The translations under genes and the position numbers were made by a program. From positions 1-35,861 of the forward strand of contig NEEC01000501.1 in NCBI GenBank assembly GCA_002189035.1: a DNA stretch of 35,861 nucleotides, read 5' to 3'. Every line of letters begins with the position of its first letter. The first letter of the stretch is position 1. The stretch is from Utricularia gibba (Eukaryota; Streptophyta; Magnoliopsida; Lamiales; Lentibulariaceae). The notes under the pieces are model-generated. The model was not told where the DNA came from, did not search any database, and worked only from the letters and a program-made list of their open reading frames with translations. Below are positions 1 through 10,214 of the stretch, one piece after another.

Positions 1-3000
1 CAAAACGAGAAGCGGTTCCTTGAAAAACCATGTAGGCAGCCCCGAAAACCGAACGATAATAAATACATCACTTTATTTGCCGGACTACAACTACTTTGGG
101 CAAGCCAAACTTACCTTTGTCCGTTCCAGGTGCACCCAAAGACCGCCTCCTCAGTATAAAGTAAGTTGTTAAAAAATCATGTGGGGTGCACGTGATATCG
201 AATTTAAACAAATGCAACATTGTTTTATCGATTTGCATCCTTTTGTCCTCATGAGCCATAAAGAATCGCGGGCCCGGACCAAGTTCCTAGCGAGACTGGC
301 CGCCACAAAACGAGAAGCTGTTCCTTGAAAAACCATGTAGGCAACACCGAAAACCGAACGTTAATAAATACATCACTTTCTTTGCCGGGCTACAACTTAC
401 TTTGGGCCAAGGCCTAAGCTGACCTTTTTCCGGTTCCAAGTGCCCCCAAGACCGCCTCTCATGTATAAAGTATGTTGTTAAAAAAATCATGTGGGGTGCA
501 CGTGACATCGTAATTTAAACAAATGCATCATTTTTTTTAATCGATTTGCATCCAGTTGACCTCATGAGCCATACAGAATCGGGGTCAAGGACCAAGTTCC
601 CAGCGAGACTGGCCGCCACAAACGAGAAGCGGTTCCTTGAAAAACCATGTAGGCAGCCCCCGAAAACCGAACGATAATAAATACATCACTTTATTTGCCG
701 GACTACAACTAACTCTCGGTGCAAGCCAAACCTTACCTTTGTCCCGTTCCAGGTGCACCCAAAGACCGCCTGCTCAAGTATAAAGTAAGTTGTTGAAAAA
801 ATCATGTGGGGTGCACGTGATATCGCAATTTAAACAAATGCAACATTGTATTCATCGATTTGCATCCTTTTGTCCTCATGAGCCATAAAGAATCGCGGGC
901 CCGGACCAAGTTCCTAGCGAGACTGGCCGCCACAAACGAGAAGCTGTTCCTTGAAAAACCATGTAGGCAACACCGAAAACCGAACGTTAATAAATACATC
1001 ACTTTCTTTGCCGGGCTACAACTTACTTTGGGCCAAGGCCTAAGCTGATCTTTTTCCGGTTCCAAGTGCACCCAAAGACCGCCTTCTCAAGTATAAAGTA
1101 AGTTGTTGAAAAAATCATGTGGGGTGCACGTGACATCATAATTTAAACAAATGGATCATTTTTTTTAATCGATTTGCATCCAGTTGACCTCATGAGCCAT
1201 ACAGAATCGGGGTCAAGGACCAAGTTCCCAGCGAGACTGGCCGCCAAAACGAGAAGCGGTTCCTTGAAAAACCATGTAGGCAGCCCCGAAAACCGAACGA
1301 TAATAAATACATCACTTTATTTGCCGGACTACAACTTACTTTGGGCCAAGGCCTAAACCTTTTTCCGTTCCAAGTGCCCAAAGACCGCCTCCTCAGTATA
1401 AAGTAGTTGTTAAAAAAATCATGTGGGGTGCACGTGAATCGCAATTTAAACAAATGCATCATCGATTTGCATCCTTTTGTCCTCATGAGCCATAAAGAAT
1501 CGCGGGCCCGGACCAAGTTCCTAGCGAGACTGGCCGCCACAAAACGAGAAGCTGTTCCTTGAAAAACCATGTAGGCAACACCGAAAACCGAACGTTAATA
1601 AATACATCACTTTCTTTGCCGGGCTACAACTTACTTTGGGCCAAGGCCTAAGCTGATCTTTTCCGGTTCCAAGTGCCCCAAAGACCGCCTTCTCAAGTAT
1701 AAAGTAGTTGTTGAAAAAATCATGTGGGGTGCACGTGACATCATAATTTAAACAAATGCATCATTTTTTTAATCGATTTGCATCCAGTTGACCTCATGAG
1801 CCATACAGAATCGGGGTCAAGGACCAAGTTCCAGCGAGACTGGCCGCCACAAACGAGAAGCGGTTCCTTGAAAAACCATGTAGGCAGCCCCCGAAAACCG
1901 AACGATAATAAATACATCACTTTATTTGCCGGACTACAACTAACTTGTGCAAGCCAAACCTTACCTTTGTCCCGTTCCAGGTGCACCCAAAGACCGCCTC
2001 TCAAGTATAAAGTAAGTTGTTGAAAAAATCATGTGGGGTGCACGTGATATCGCAATTTAAACAAATGCAACATTGTATTCATCGATTTGCATCCTTTTGT
2101 CCTCATGAGCCATAAAGAATCGCGGGCCCGGACCAAGTTCCTAGCGAGACTGGCCGCCACAAAACGAGAAGCTGTTCCTTGAAAAACCATGTAGGCAACA
2201 CCGAAAACCGAACGTTAATAAATACATCACTTTCTTTGCCGGGCTACAACTTACTTTGGGCCAAGGCCTAAGCTGATCTTTTTCCGGTTCCAAGTGCACC
2301 CAAAGACCGCCTTCTCAAGTATAAAGTAAGTTGTTGAAAAAATCATGTGGGGTGCACGTGACATCATAATTTAAACAAATGGATCATTTTTTTTAATCGA
2401 TTTGCATCCAGTTGACCTCATGAGCCATACAGAATCGGGGTCAAGGACCAAGTTCCAGCGAGACTGGCCGCCACAAAACGAGAAGCGGTTCCTTGAAAAA
2501 CCATGTAGGCAGCCCCGAAAACCGAACGATAATAAATACATCACTTTATTTGCCGGACTACAACTAACTCTTGCAAGCCAAACCTTACCTTTGTCCCGTT
2601 CCAGGTGCACCCAAAGACCGCCTCCTCAAGTATAAAGTAAGTTGTTGAAAAAATCATGTGGGGTGCACGTGATATCGCAATTTAAACAAATGCAACATTG
2701 TATTCATCGATTTGCATCCTTTTGTCCTCATGAGCCATAAAGAATCGCGGGCCCGGACCAAGTTCCTAGCGAGACTGGCCGCCACAAAACGAGAAGCTGT
2801 TCCTTGAAAAACCATGTAGGCAACACCGAAAACCGAACGTTAATAAATACATCACTTTCTTTGCCGGGCTACAACTTACTTTGGGCCAAGGCCTAAGCTG
2901 ATCTTTTTCCGGTTCCAAGTGCACCCAAAGACCGCCTTCTCAAGTATAAAGTAAGTTGTTGAAAAAATCATGTGGGGTGCACGTGACATCATAATTTAAA

Positions 3001-4016
3001 CAAATGGATCATTTTTTTAATCGATTTGCATCCAGTTGACCTCATGAGCCATACAGAATCGGGGTCAAGGACCAAGTTCCCAGCGAGACTGGCCGCCACA
3101 AAACGAGAAGCGGTTCCTTGAAAAACCATGTAGGCAGCCCCCGAAAACCGAACGATAATAAATACATCACTTTATTTGCCGGACTACAACTTACTTTGGG
3201 CAAGCCAAACCTTTTTCCGTTCCAAGTGCCCCAAAGACCGCCTCTCAAGTATAAAGTAGTTGTTGAAAAAATCATGTGGGGTGCACGTGAATCGTAATTT
3301 AAACAAATGCATTTTTTTCATCGATTTGCATCCTTTTGTCCTCATGAGCCATAAAGAATCGGCCCGGACCAAGTTCCTAGCGAGACTGGCCGCCACAAAC
3401 GAGAAGCTGTTCCTTGAAAAACCATGTAGGCAACACCGAAAACCGAACGTTAATAAATACATCACTTTCTTTGCCGGGCTACAACTTACTTTGGGCCAAG
3501 GCCTAAGCTGACCTTTTTCCGGTTCCAAGTGCCCCCAAGACCGCCTCCTCAGTATAAAGTAAGTTGTTGAAAAAATCATGTGGGGTGCACGTGACATCGT
3601 AATTTAAACAAATGCATCATTTTTTAATCGATTTGCATCCAGTTGACCTCATGAGCCATACAGAATCGGGGTCAAGGACCAAGTTCCCAGCGAGACTGGC
3701 CGCCACAAACGAGAAGCGGTTCCTGAAAAACCATGTAGGCAGCCCCGAAAACCGAACGATAATAAATACATCACTTTATTTGCCGGACTACAACTAACTC
3801 TCGGTGCAAGCCAAACCTTACCTTGTCCCGTTCCAGGTGCACCCAAAGACCGCCTGCTCAAGTATAAAGTAAGTTGTTGAAAAAATCATGTGGGGTGCAC
3901 GTGATATCGCAATTTAAACAAATGCAACATTGTATTCATCGATTTGCATCCTTTTGTCCTCATGAGCCATAAAGAATCGCGGGCCCGGACCAAGTTCCTA
4001 GCGAGACTGGCCGCCA

Positions 4017-4612
4017 CAAAACGAGAAGCTGTTCCTTGAAAAACCATGTCGAACGTTAATAAATACATCACTTTCTTTGCCGGGCTACAACTTACTTTGG
4101 GCAAGGCCTAAGCTGATCTTTTTCCGGTTCCAAGTGCACCCAAAGACCGCCTTCTCAAGTATAAAGTAAGTTGTTGAAAAATCATGTGGGGTGCACGTGA
4201 CATCAATTTAAACAAATGGATCATTTTTTTAATCGATTTGCATCCAGTTGACCTCATGAGCCATACAGAATCGGGGGGACCAAGTAGCGAGACTGGCCCA
4301 CAAAACGAGAAGCTGTTCCTTGAAAAACCATGTAGGCAACACCGAAAACCGAACGTTAATAAATACATCACTTTCTTTGCCGGGCTACAACTTACTTTGG
4401 GCCAAGGCCTAAGCTGATCTTTTTCCGGTTCCAAGTGCCCCAAGACCGCCTTCTCAAGTATAAAGTAAGTTGTTGAAAAAATCATGTGGGGTGCACGTGA
4501 CATCATAATTTAAACAAATGGATCATTTTTTTAATCGATTTGCATCCAGTTGACCTCATGAGCCATACAGAATCGGGGTCAAGGACCAAGTTCCCAGCGA
4601 GACTGGCCGCCA
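4017..4612. repeat. B-B junction: two consecutive B monomers
   Basis: Unit 4017-4300 starts with gctgttcc and ends with gttgacc/catacagaatcgg, so it is B from end to end, and the next unit at 4301 again starts with gctgttcc and is B throughout. An A unit is therefore missing. The first B is only 284 bp. It lacks 16 bases after aaaccatgt (junction at 4049/4050), and its end reads cggggggaccaagtagcgag with several bases lost relative to either type. Unequal crossover or replication slippage that removed one A unit would give this order. An assembly collapse at the same spot is an equally good explanation. Confidence 0.85.
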
Positions 4613-7600
4613 CAAACGAGAAGCGTTCCTTGAAAAACCATGTAGGCAGCCCCCGAAAACCGAACGATAATAAATACATCACTTTATTTGCCGGACTACA
4701 ACTAACTCTCGGTGCAAGCCAAACCTTACCTTTGTCCCGTTCCAGGTGCACCCAAAGACCGCCTGCTCAAGTATAAAGTAAGTTGTTTAAAAAATCATGT
4801 GGGGTGCACGTGATATCGCAATTTAAACAAATGCAACATTGTATTCATCGATTTGCATCCTTTTGTCCTCATGAGCCATAAAGAATCGCGGGCCCGGACC
4901 AAGTTCCTAGCGAGACTGGCCGCCACAAAACGAGAAGCTGTTCCTTGAAAAACCATGTAGGCAACACCGAAAACCGAACGTTAATAAATACATCACTTTC
5001 TTTGCCGGGCTACAACTTACTTTGGGCCAAGGCCTAAGCTGATCTTTTTCCGGTTCCAAGTGCACCCAAAGACCGCCTTCTCAAGTATAAAGTAAGTTTG
5101 AAAAAATCATGTGGGGTGCACGTGACATCATAATTTAAACAAATGGATCATTTTTTTTAATCGATTTGCATCCAGTTGACCTCATGAGCCATAGAATCGG
5201 GGTCAAGGACCAAGTTCCCAGCGAGACTGGCCGCCACAAAACGAGAAGCGGTTCCTTGAAAAACCATGTAGGCAGCCCCCGAAAACCGAACGATAATAAA
5301 TACATCACTTTATTTGCCGGACTACAACTAACTTCGGGCAAGCCAAAACCTTTTTCCGTTCCAAGTGCACCCAAAGACCGCCTCTCAAGTATAAAGTAAG
5401 TTGTTAAAAAATCATGTGGGGTGCACGTGATATCGCAATTTAAACAAATGCATTGTTTTAATCGATTTGCATCCTTTCCTCATGCCATAAAGAATCGCGG
5501 GGCCCGGACCAAGTTCCTAGCGAGACTGGCCGCCACAAAACGAGAAGCTGTTCCTTGAAAAACCATGTAGGCAACACCGAAAACCGAACGTTAAAAAAAT
5601 ATCACTTTCTTTGCCGGGCTACAACTTACTTTGGGCCAAGGCCTAAGCTGACCTTTTTCCGGTTCCAAGTGCCCCCCAAGACCGCCTCCTCAGTATAAAG
5701 TAGTTGTTAAAAAAATCATGTGGGGTGCACGTGACATCGTAATTTAAACAAATGCATCATTTTTTTAATCGATTTGCATCCAGTTGACCTCATGAGCCAT
5801 ACAGAATCGGGGTCAAGGACCAAGTTCCCAGCGAGACTGGCCGCCACAAACGAGAAGCGGTTCCTTGAAAAACCATGTAGGCAGCCCCCGAAAACCGAAC
5901 GATAATAAATACATCACTTTATTTGCCGGACTACAACTAACTTTGGGCAAGCCTAAGCTACCTTTTCCGTTCCAAGTGCCCCAAGACCGCCTCTCAGTAT
6001 AAAGTAAGTGTTAAAAAATCATGTGGGGTGCACGTGATATCGCAATTTAAACAAATGCAACATTTTTTTCATCGATTTGCATCCTTTTGTCCTCATGAGC
6101 CATAAAGAATCGCGGGCCCGGACCAAGTTCCTAGCGAGACTGGCCGCCACAAAACGAGAAGCTGTTCCTTGAAAAACCATGTAGGCAACACGAAAACCGA
6201 ACGTTAATAAATACATCACTTTCTTTGCCGGGCTACAACTTACTTTGGGCCAAGGCCTAAGCTGACTTTTTCCGGTTCCAAGTGCACCCAAAGACCGCCT
6301 TCTCAAGTATAAAGTAAGTTGTTGAAAAAATCATGTGGGGTGCACGTGACATCATAATTTAAACAAATGGATCATTTTTTTTAATCGATTTGCATCCAGT
6401 TGACCTCATGAGCCATACAGAATCGGGGTCAAGGACCAAGTTCCCAGCGAGACTGGCCGCCACAAAACGAGAAGCGGTTCCTTGAAAAACCATGTAGGCA
6501 GCCCCCGAAAACCGAACGATAATAAATACATCACTTTATTTGCCGGACTACAACTAACTCTCGTGCAAGCCAAACCTTACCTTTGTCCCGTTCCAGGTGC
6601 ACCCAAAGACCGCCTGCTCAAGTATAAAGTAAGTTGTTGAAAAAATCATGTGGGGTGCACGTGATATCGCAATTTAAACAAATGCAACATTGTATTCATC
6701 GATTTGCATCCTTTTGTCCTCATGAGCCATAAAGAATCGCGGGCCCGGACCAAGTTCCTAGCGAGACTGGCCGCCACAAAACGAGAAGCTGTTCCTTGAA
6801 AAACCATGTAGGCAACACCGAAAACCGAACGTTAATAAATACATCACTTTCTTTGCCGGGCTACAACTTACTTTGGGCCAAGGCCTAAGCTGATCTTTTT
6901 CCGGTTCCAAGTGCACCCAAGACCGCCTCTGTATAAAGTAAGTTGTTGAAAAAATCATGTGGGGTGCACGTGACATCATAATTTAAACAAATGGATCATT
7001 TTTTTTAATCGATTTGCATCCAGTTGACCTCATGAGCCATACAGAATCGGGGTCAAGGACCAAGTTCCCAGCGAGACTGGCCGCCACAAAACGAGAAGCG
7101 GTTCCTTGAAAAACCATGTAGGCAGCCCCCGAAAACCGAACGATAATAAATACATCACTTTATTTGCCGGACTACAACTAACTCTCGGTGCAAGCCAAAC
7201 TTACCTTTGTCCCGTTCCAGGTGCACCCAAAGACCGCCTGCTCAAGTATAAAGTAAGTTGTTGAAAAAATCATGTGGGGTGCACGTGATATCGCAATTTA
7301 AACAAATGCAACATTGTATTCATCGATTTGCATCCTTTTGTCCTCATGAGCCATAAAGAATCGCGGGCCCGGACCAAGTTCCTAGCGAGACTGGCCGCCA
7401 CAAAACGAGAAGCTGTTCCTTGAAAAACCATGTAGGCAACACCGAAAACCGAACGTTAATAAATACATCACTTTCTTTGCCGGGCTACAACTTACTTTGG
7501 GCCAAGGCCTAAGCTGATCTTTTTCCGGTTCCAAGTGCACCCAAAGACCGCCTTCTCAAGTATAAAGTAAGTTGTTGAAAAAATCATGTGGGGTGCACGT

Positions 7601-9623
7601 GACATCATAATTTAAACAAATGGATCATTTTTTTTAATCGATTTGCATCCAGTTGACCTCATGAGCCATACAGAATCGGGTCAAGGACCAAGTTCCCAGC
7701 GAGACTGGCCGCCACAAAACGAGAAGCGGTTCCTTGAAAAACCATGTAGGCAGCCCCCGAAAACCGAACGATAATAAATACATCACTTTATTTGCCGGAC
7801 TACAACTAACTCTCGTGCAAGCCAAACCTTACCTTTGTCCGTTCCAGTGCACCCAAGACCGCCTGCTCAAGTATAAAGTAAGTTGTTGAAAAAATCATGT
7901 GGGGTGCACGTGATATCGCAATTTAAACAAATGCAACATTGTATTCATCGATTTGCATCCTTTTGTCCTCATGAGCCATAAAGAATCGCGGGCCCGGACC
8001 AAGTTCCTAGCGAGACTGGCCGCCACAAAACGAGAAGCTGTTCCTTGAAAACCATGTAGGCAACACCGAAAACCGAACGTTAATAAATACATCACTTTTT
8101 TGCCGGGCTACAACTTACTTTGGGCCAAGGCCTAAGCTGATCTTTTTCCGGTTCCAAGTGCCCCAAAGACCGCCTTCTCAAGTATAAAGTAAGTTGTTGA
8201 AAAAATCATGTGGGGTGCACGTGACATCGTAATTTAAACAAATGGATCATTTTTTTTAATCGATTTGCATCCAGTTGACCTCATGAGCCATACAGAATCG
8301 GGTCAAGGACCAAGTTCCCAGCGAGACTGGCCGCCACAAAACGAGAAGCGGTTCCTTGAAAAACCATGTAGGCAGCCCCCGAAAACCGAACGATAATAAA
8401 TACATCACTTTATTTGCCGGACTACAACTAACTCTGGTGCAAGCCAAACCTTACCTTTGTCCCGTTCCAGGTGCACCCAAAGACCGCCTCTCAAGTATAA
8501 AGTAAGTTGTTGAAAAAATCATGTGGGGTGCACGTGATATCGCAATTTAAACAAATGCAACATTGTATTCATCGATTTGCATCCTTTTGTCCTCATGAGC
8601 CATAAAGAATCGCGGGCCCGGACCAAGTTCCTAGCGAGACTGGCCGCCACAAAACGAGAAGCTGTTCCTTGAAAAACCATGTAGGCAACACCGAAAACCG
8701 AACGTTAATAAATACATCACTTTCTTTGCCGGGCTACAACTTACTTTGGGCCAAGGCCTAAGCTGATCTTTTTCCGGTTCCAAGTGCACCCAAAGACCGC
8801 CTTCTCAAGTATAAAGTAAGTTGTTGAAAAAATCATGTGGGGTGCACGTGACATCATAATTTAAACAAATGGATCATTTTTTTTAATCGATTTGCATCCA
8901 GTTGACCTCATGAGCCATACAGAATCGGGGTCAAGGACCAAGTTCCCAGCGAGACTGGCCGCCACAAAACGAGAAGCGGTTCCTTGAAAAACCATGTAGG
9001 CAGCCCCCGAAAACCGAACGATAATAAATACATCACTTTATTTGCCGGACTACAACTAACTTTGCAAGCCTAACCTTACCTTTTTCCGTTCCAAGTGCCC
9101 CCAAAGACCGCCTCCTCAGTATAAAGTAAGTTTGTTGAAAAAATCATGTGGGGTGCACGTGATATCGCAATTTAAACAAATGCAACATTTTTTCATCGAT
9201 TTGCATCCTTTTGTCCTCATGAGCCATAAAGAATCGCGGGCCCGGACCAAGTTCCTAGCGAGACTGGCGCCACAAAACGAGAAGCTGTTCCTTGAAAAAC
9301 CATGTAGGCAACACCGAAAACCGAACGTTAATAAATACATCACTTTCTTTGCCGGGCTACAACTTACTTTGGGCCAAGGCCTAAGCTGACCTTTTTCCGG
9401 TTCCAAGTGCCCCCCAAGACCGCTCCTCAGTATAAAGTAAGTTGTTGAAAAAATCATGTGGGGTGCACGTGACATCATAATTTAAACAAATGGATCATTT
9501 TTTTTAATCGATTTGCATCCAGTTGACCTCATGAGCCATACAGAATCGGGGTCAAGGACCAAGTTCCCAGCGAGACTGGCCGCCACAAAACGAGAAGCGG
9601 TTCCTTGAAAAACCATGTAGGCA

Positions 9624-9640
9624 GCCCCCGAAAACCGAAC
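9624..9640 (-). other. CENP-B-box-like 17-mer in A monomers
   Basis: Read on the minus strand this is GTTCGGTTTTCGGGGGC. Against the core of the mammalian CENP-B box (nTTCGnnnnAnnCGGGn) it matches TTCG and the last three G but has T for A at position 10 and G for C at position 13: seven of nine core bases. It requires the five-C form of cagcccccg; the common four-C copies match less well, and the B version (caacaccg) matches clearly less. I regard it as a candidate only. Confidence 0.25.
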
Positions 9641-9643
9641 GAT

Positions 9644-9649
9644 AATAAA
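9644..9649 (+). other. AATAAA in each monomer (possible poly(A) signal)
   Basis: AATAAA lies in cgatAATAAAtac of A and cgttAATAAAtac of B and is kept in nearly all units. It is lost at 11448, where the segment between cgaacg and the cactttattt is deleted, and at 5536. On the same strand TATAAA of the previous unit lies about 210 bp upstream. A six-base match in AT-rich DNA is weak evidence by itself. Confidence 0.25.
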
Positions 9650-9743
9650 TACATCACTTTATTTGCCGGACTACAACTAACTCTCGGTGCAAGCCAAACC
9701 TTACCTTTGTCCCGTTCCAGGTGCACCCAAAGACCGCCTGCTC

Positions 9744-9788
9744 AAGTATAAAGTAAGTTGTTGAAAAAATCATGTGGGGTGCACGTGA
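9744..9788. repeat. Conserved ~45-bp core shared by A and B monomers
   Basis: Offsets 159-203 of the monomer, from aagtataaagtaag to gtgcacgtga, are essentially identical in A and B, although the segments on both sides are the most diverged in the unit. Most changes seen in it across the window are single-base losses in homopolymers or the g/a change in gttgaaaaaa versus gttaaaaaaa. It contains TATAAA, an A6 tract, GTGCAC and CACGTG. It is also where the A-head/B-tail chimeras at 33057-34606 switch type. Either it is held by a binding protein or it is simply the patch homogenised most often. Coordinates given for the reference A unit. Confidence 0.75.
9747..9752 (+). promoter_or_regulatory. 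TATAAA in each monomer (possible TATA element)
   Basis: The sequence aagTATAAAgtaagttg occurs in every unit inside the conserved core. Satellites are often transcribed, and a TATA element in each unit followed by AATAAA in the next unit would allow short plus-strand transcripts. I see no initiator, upstream element or other support, so the promoter reading is speculative. Confidence 0.2.
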
Positions 9789-9789
9789 T
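9782..9789 (-). other. CACGTG E-box / CDEI-like motif
   Basis: CACGTGAT in A and CACGTGAC in B read on the minus strand as ATCACGTG and GTCACGTG, both exact matches to RTCACRTG, the yeast centromere element CDEI bound by Cbf1. CACGTG is also the classic bHLH E-box and plant G-box. I saw it intact in nearly every monomer checked. A long satellite is not a yeast point centromere, so only bHLH binding is a reasonable inference. Coordinates given for the reference A unit. Confidence 0.4.
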
Positions 9790-9825
9790 ATCGCAATTTA
9801 AACAAATGCAACATTGTATTCATCG

Positions 9826-9833
9826 ATTTGCAT
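9826..9833 (+). other. Octamer motif ATTTGCAT
   Basis: Every monomer carries atcgATTTGCATcc downstream of the variable A/B tail, even in units where neighbouring bases are lost (for example 12064 and 27173). ATTTGCAT is the exact POU-family octamer on the plus strand. Just upstream, caaatgcat or caaatgcaa gives a related but imperfect match. If the source is an animal, about 116 tandem octamers could titrate a POU factor; in other taxa the match has no known meaning. Confidence 0.4.
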
Positions 9834-9900
9834 CCTTTTGTCCTCATGAGCCATAAAGAATCGCGGGCCCGGACCAAGTTCCTAGCGAGACTGGCCGCCA

Positions 9901-10214
9901 CAAAACGAGAAGCTGTTCCTTGAAAAACCATGTAGGCAACACCGAAAACCGAACGTTAATAAATACATCACTTTCTTTGCCGGGCTACAACTTACTTTGG
10001 GCCAAGGCCTAAGCTGACCTTTTTCCGGTTCCAAGTGCACCCAAAGACCGCCTCCTCAGTATAAAGTAAGTTGTTTGAAAAAATCATGTGGGGTGCACGT
10101 GACATCGTAATTTAAACAAATGCATCATTTTTTTAATCGATTTGCATCCAGTTGACCTCATGAGCCATACAGAATCGGGGTCAAGGACCAAGTTCCCAGC
10201 GAGACTGGCCGCCA
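9901..10214. repeat. Reference full-length B monomer (314 bp)
   Basis: A complete B unit. It differs from A at gctgttcc, caacaccgaaaacc, cgttaataaat, ctttctttgccgggc, the segment cttactttgggccaaggcct with StuI AGGCCT (10005-10010), ccggttccaagtgc, gacatc in place of the EcoRV site, a run of seven to nine T before aatcgat, agttgacctcatgagcc, atacagaatcg, and ggggtcaagg in place of the ApaI palindrome. The densest A/B divergence is at offsets 92-135 and 205-290, with near identity between them. This copy has gtaat and atgcatcat in its tail, which are minority states in the left domain; the common left form is ataat with atggatcat. Confidence 0.94.

Larger units (their letters stand above)
9605..9779. 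repeat. Half-monomer direct repeats about 156 bp apart
   Basis: Within a monomer, ttgaaaaaccatgtagg (9605-9621) and ttgaaaaaatcatgtggg (from 9761) agree at 15 of 18 aligned columns, 156 bp apart. A second pair supports the same offset: in the B unit at 24365, aaatacatcactttcttt (24425-24442) and the aaatgcatcattttttt segment from 24580 agree at 15 of 18 positions, 155 bp apart. The A version of that pair is 157 bp apart but weaker. Both offsets equal half the monomer, so the ~313-bp unit probably arose by doubling a ~156-bp ancestor. The remaining sequence is too diverged to align with confidence by eye. Confidence 0.6.
9779..9871. other. Cluster of short palindromes in the A monomer tail
   Basis: Within 93 bp the A unit holds GTGCAC, CACGTG, GATATC, TTTAAA, ATCGAT, CTCATGAG and CGGGCCCG, all perfect self-complementary words. 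B keeps GTGCAC, CACGTG, TTTAAA, ATCGAT and CTCATGAG, often with ATGCAT, but loses GATATC and CGGGCCCG. Short dyads like these are reported to be enriched in some centromeric satellites that lack CENP-B boxes. Confidence 0.45.
9586..9900. repeat. Reference full-length A monomer (315 bp)
   Basis: A complete A unit used here as reference. Order of diagnostic segments: gcggttcc at offset 13; cagcccccgaaaacc; cgataataaat; ctttatttgccggac; ctaactctcggtgcaagcc; gtcccgttccaggtgcaccc; then a stretch shared with B (offsets 159-203); EcoRV site GATATC (9787-9792); the tail cattgtattcatcg; ttttgtcctcatgagcc; ataaagaatcg; and CGGGCCCG containing ApaI GGGCCC (9865-9870). Composition by count is C 82 and G 63 (46% GC) with 17 CpG. 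Nearly intact copies occur at 6463, 16968, 24678, 25920 and 29664. No reading frame in it is conserved across copies. Confidence 0.95.

Noticed and set aside
860-1048. Plus-strand frames of 60-85 codons that start in the tail of one unit and run into the next
   Set aside because: Again satellite translated across the unit junction; they overlap minus-strand frames, lack any coding signature and are broken by indels in most copies.
3184-3597. Recurring minus-strand reading frames of 60-137 codons (the longest here), with similar peptides in many units
   Set aside because: They are the same satellite segments read in whichever frame stays open. Copies shift frame at single-base deletions without any constraint, starts and stops move between copies, and the peptides resemble no family I know. 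Similarity between them reflects the tandem repeat, not a gene family.
9782-9789. A yeast-type point centromere, from the CDEI match
   Set aside because: No CDEII-like AT-rich stretch of suitable length and no CDEIII follows it, and the motif recurs in each of more than 100 monomers.
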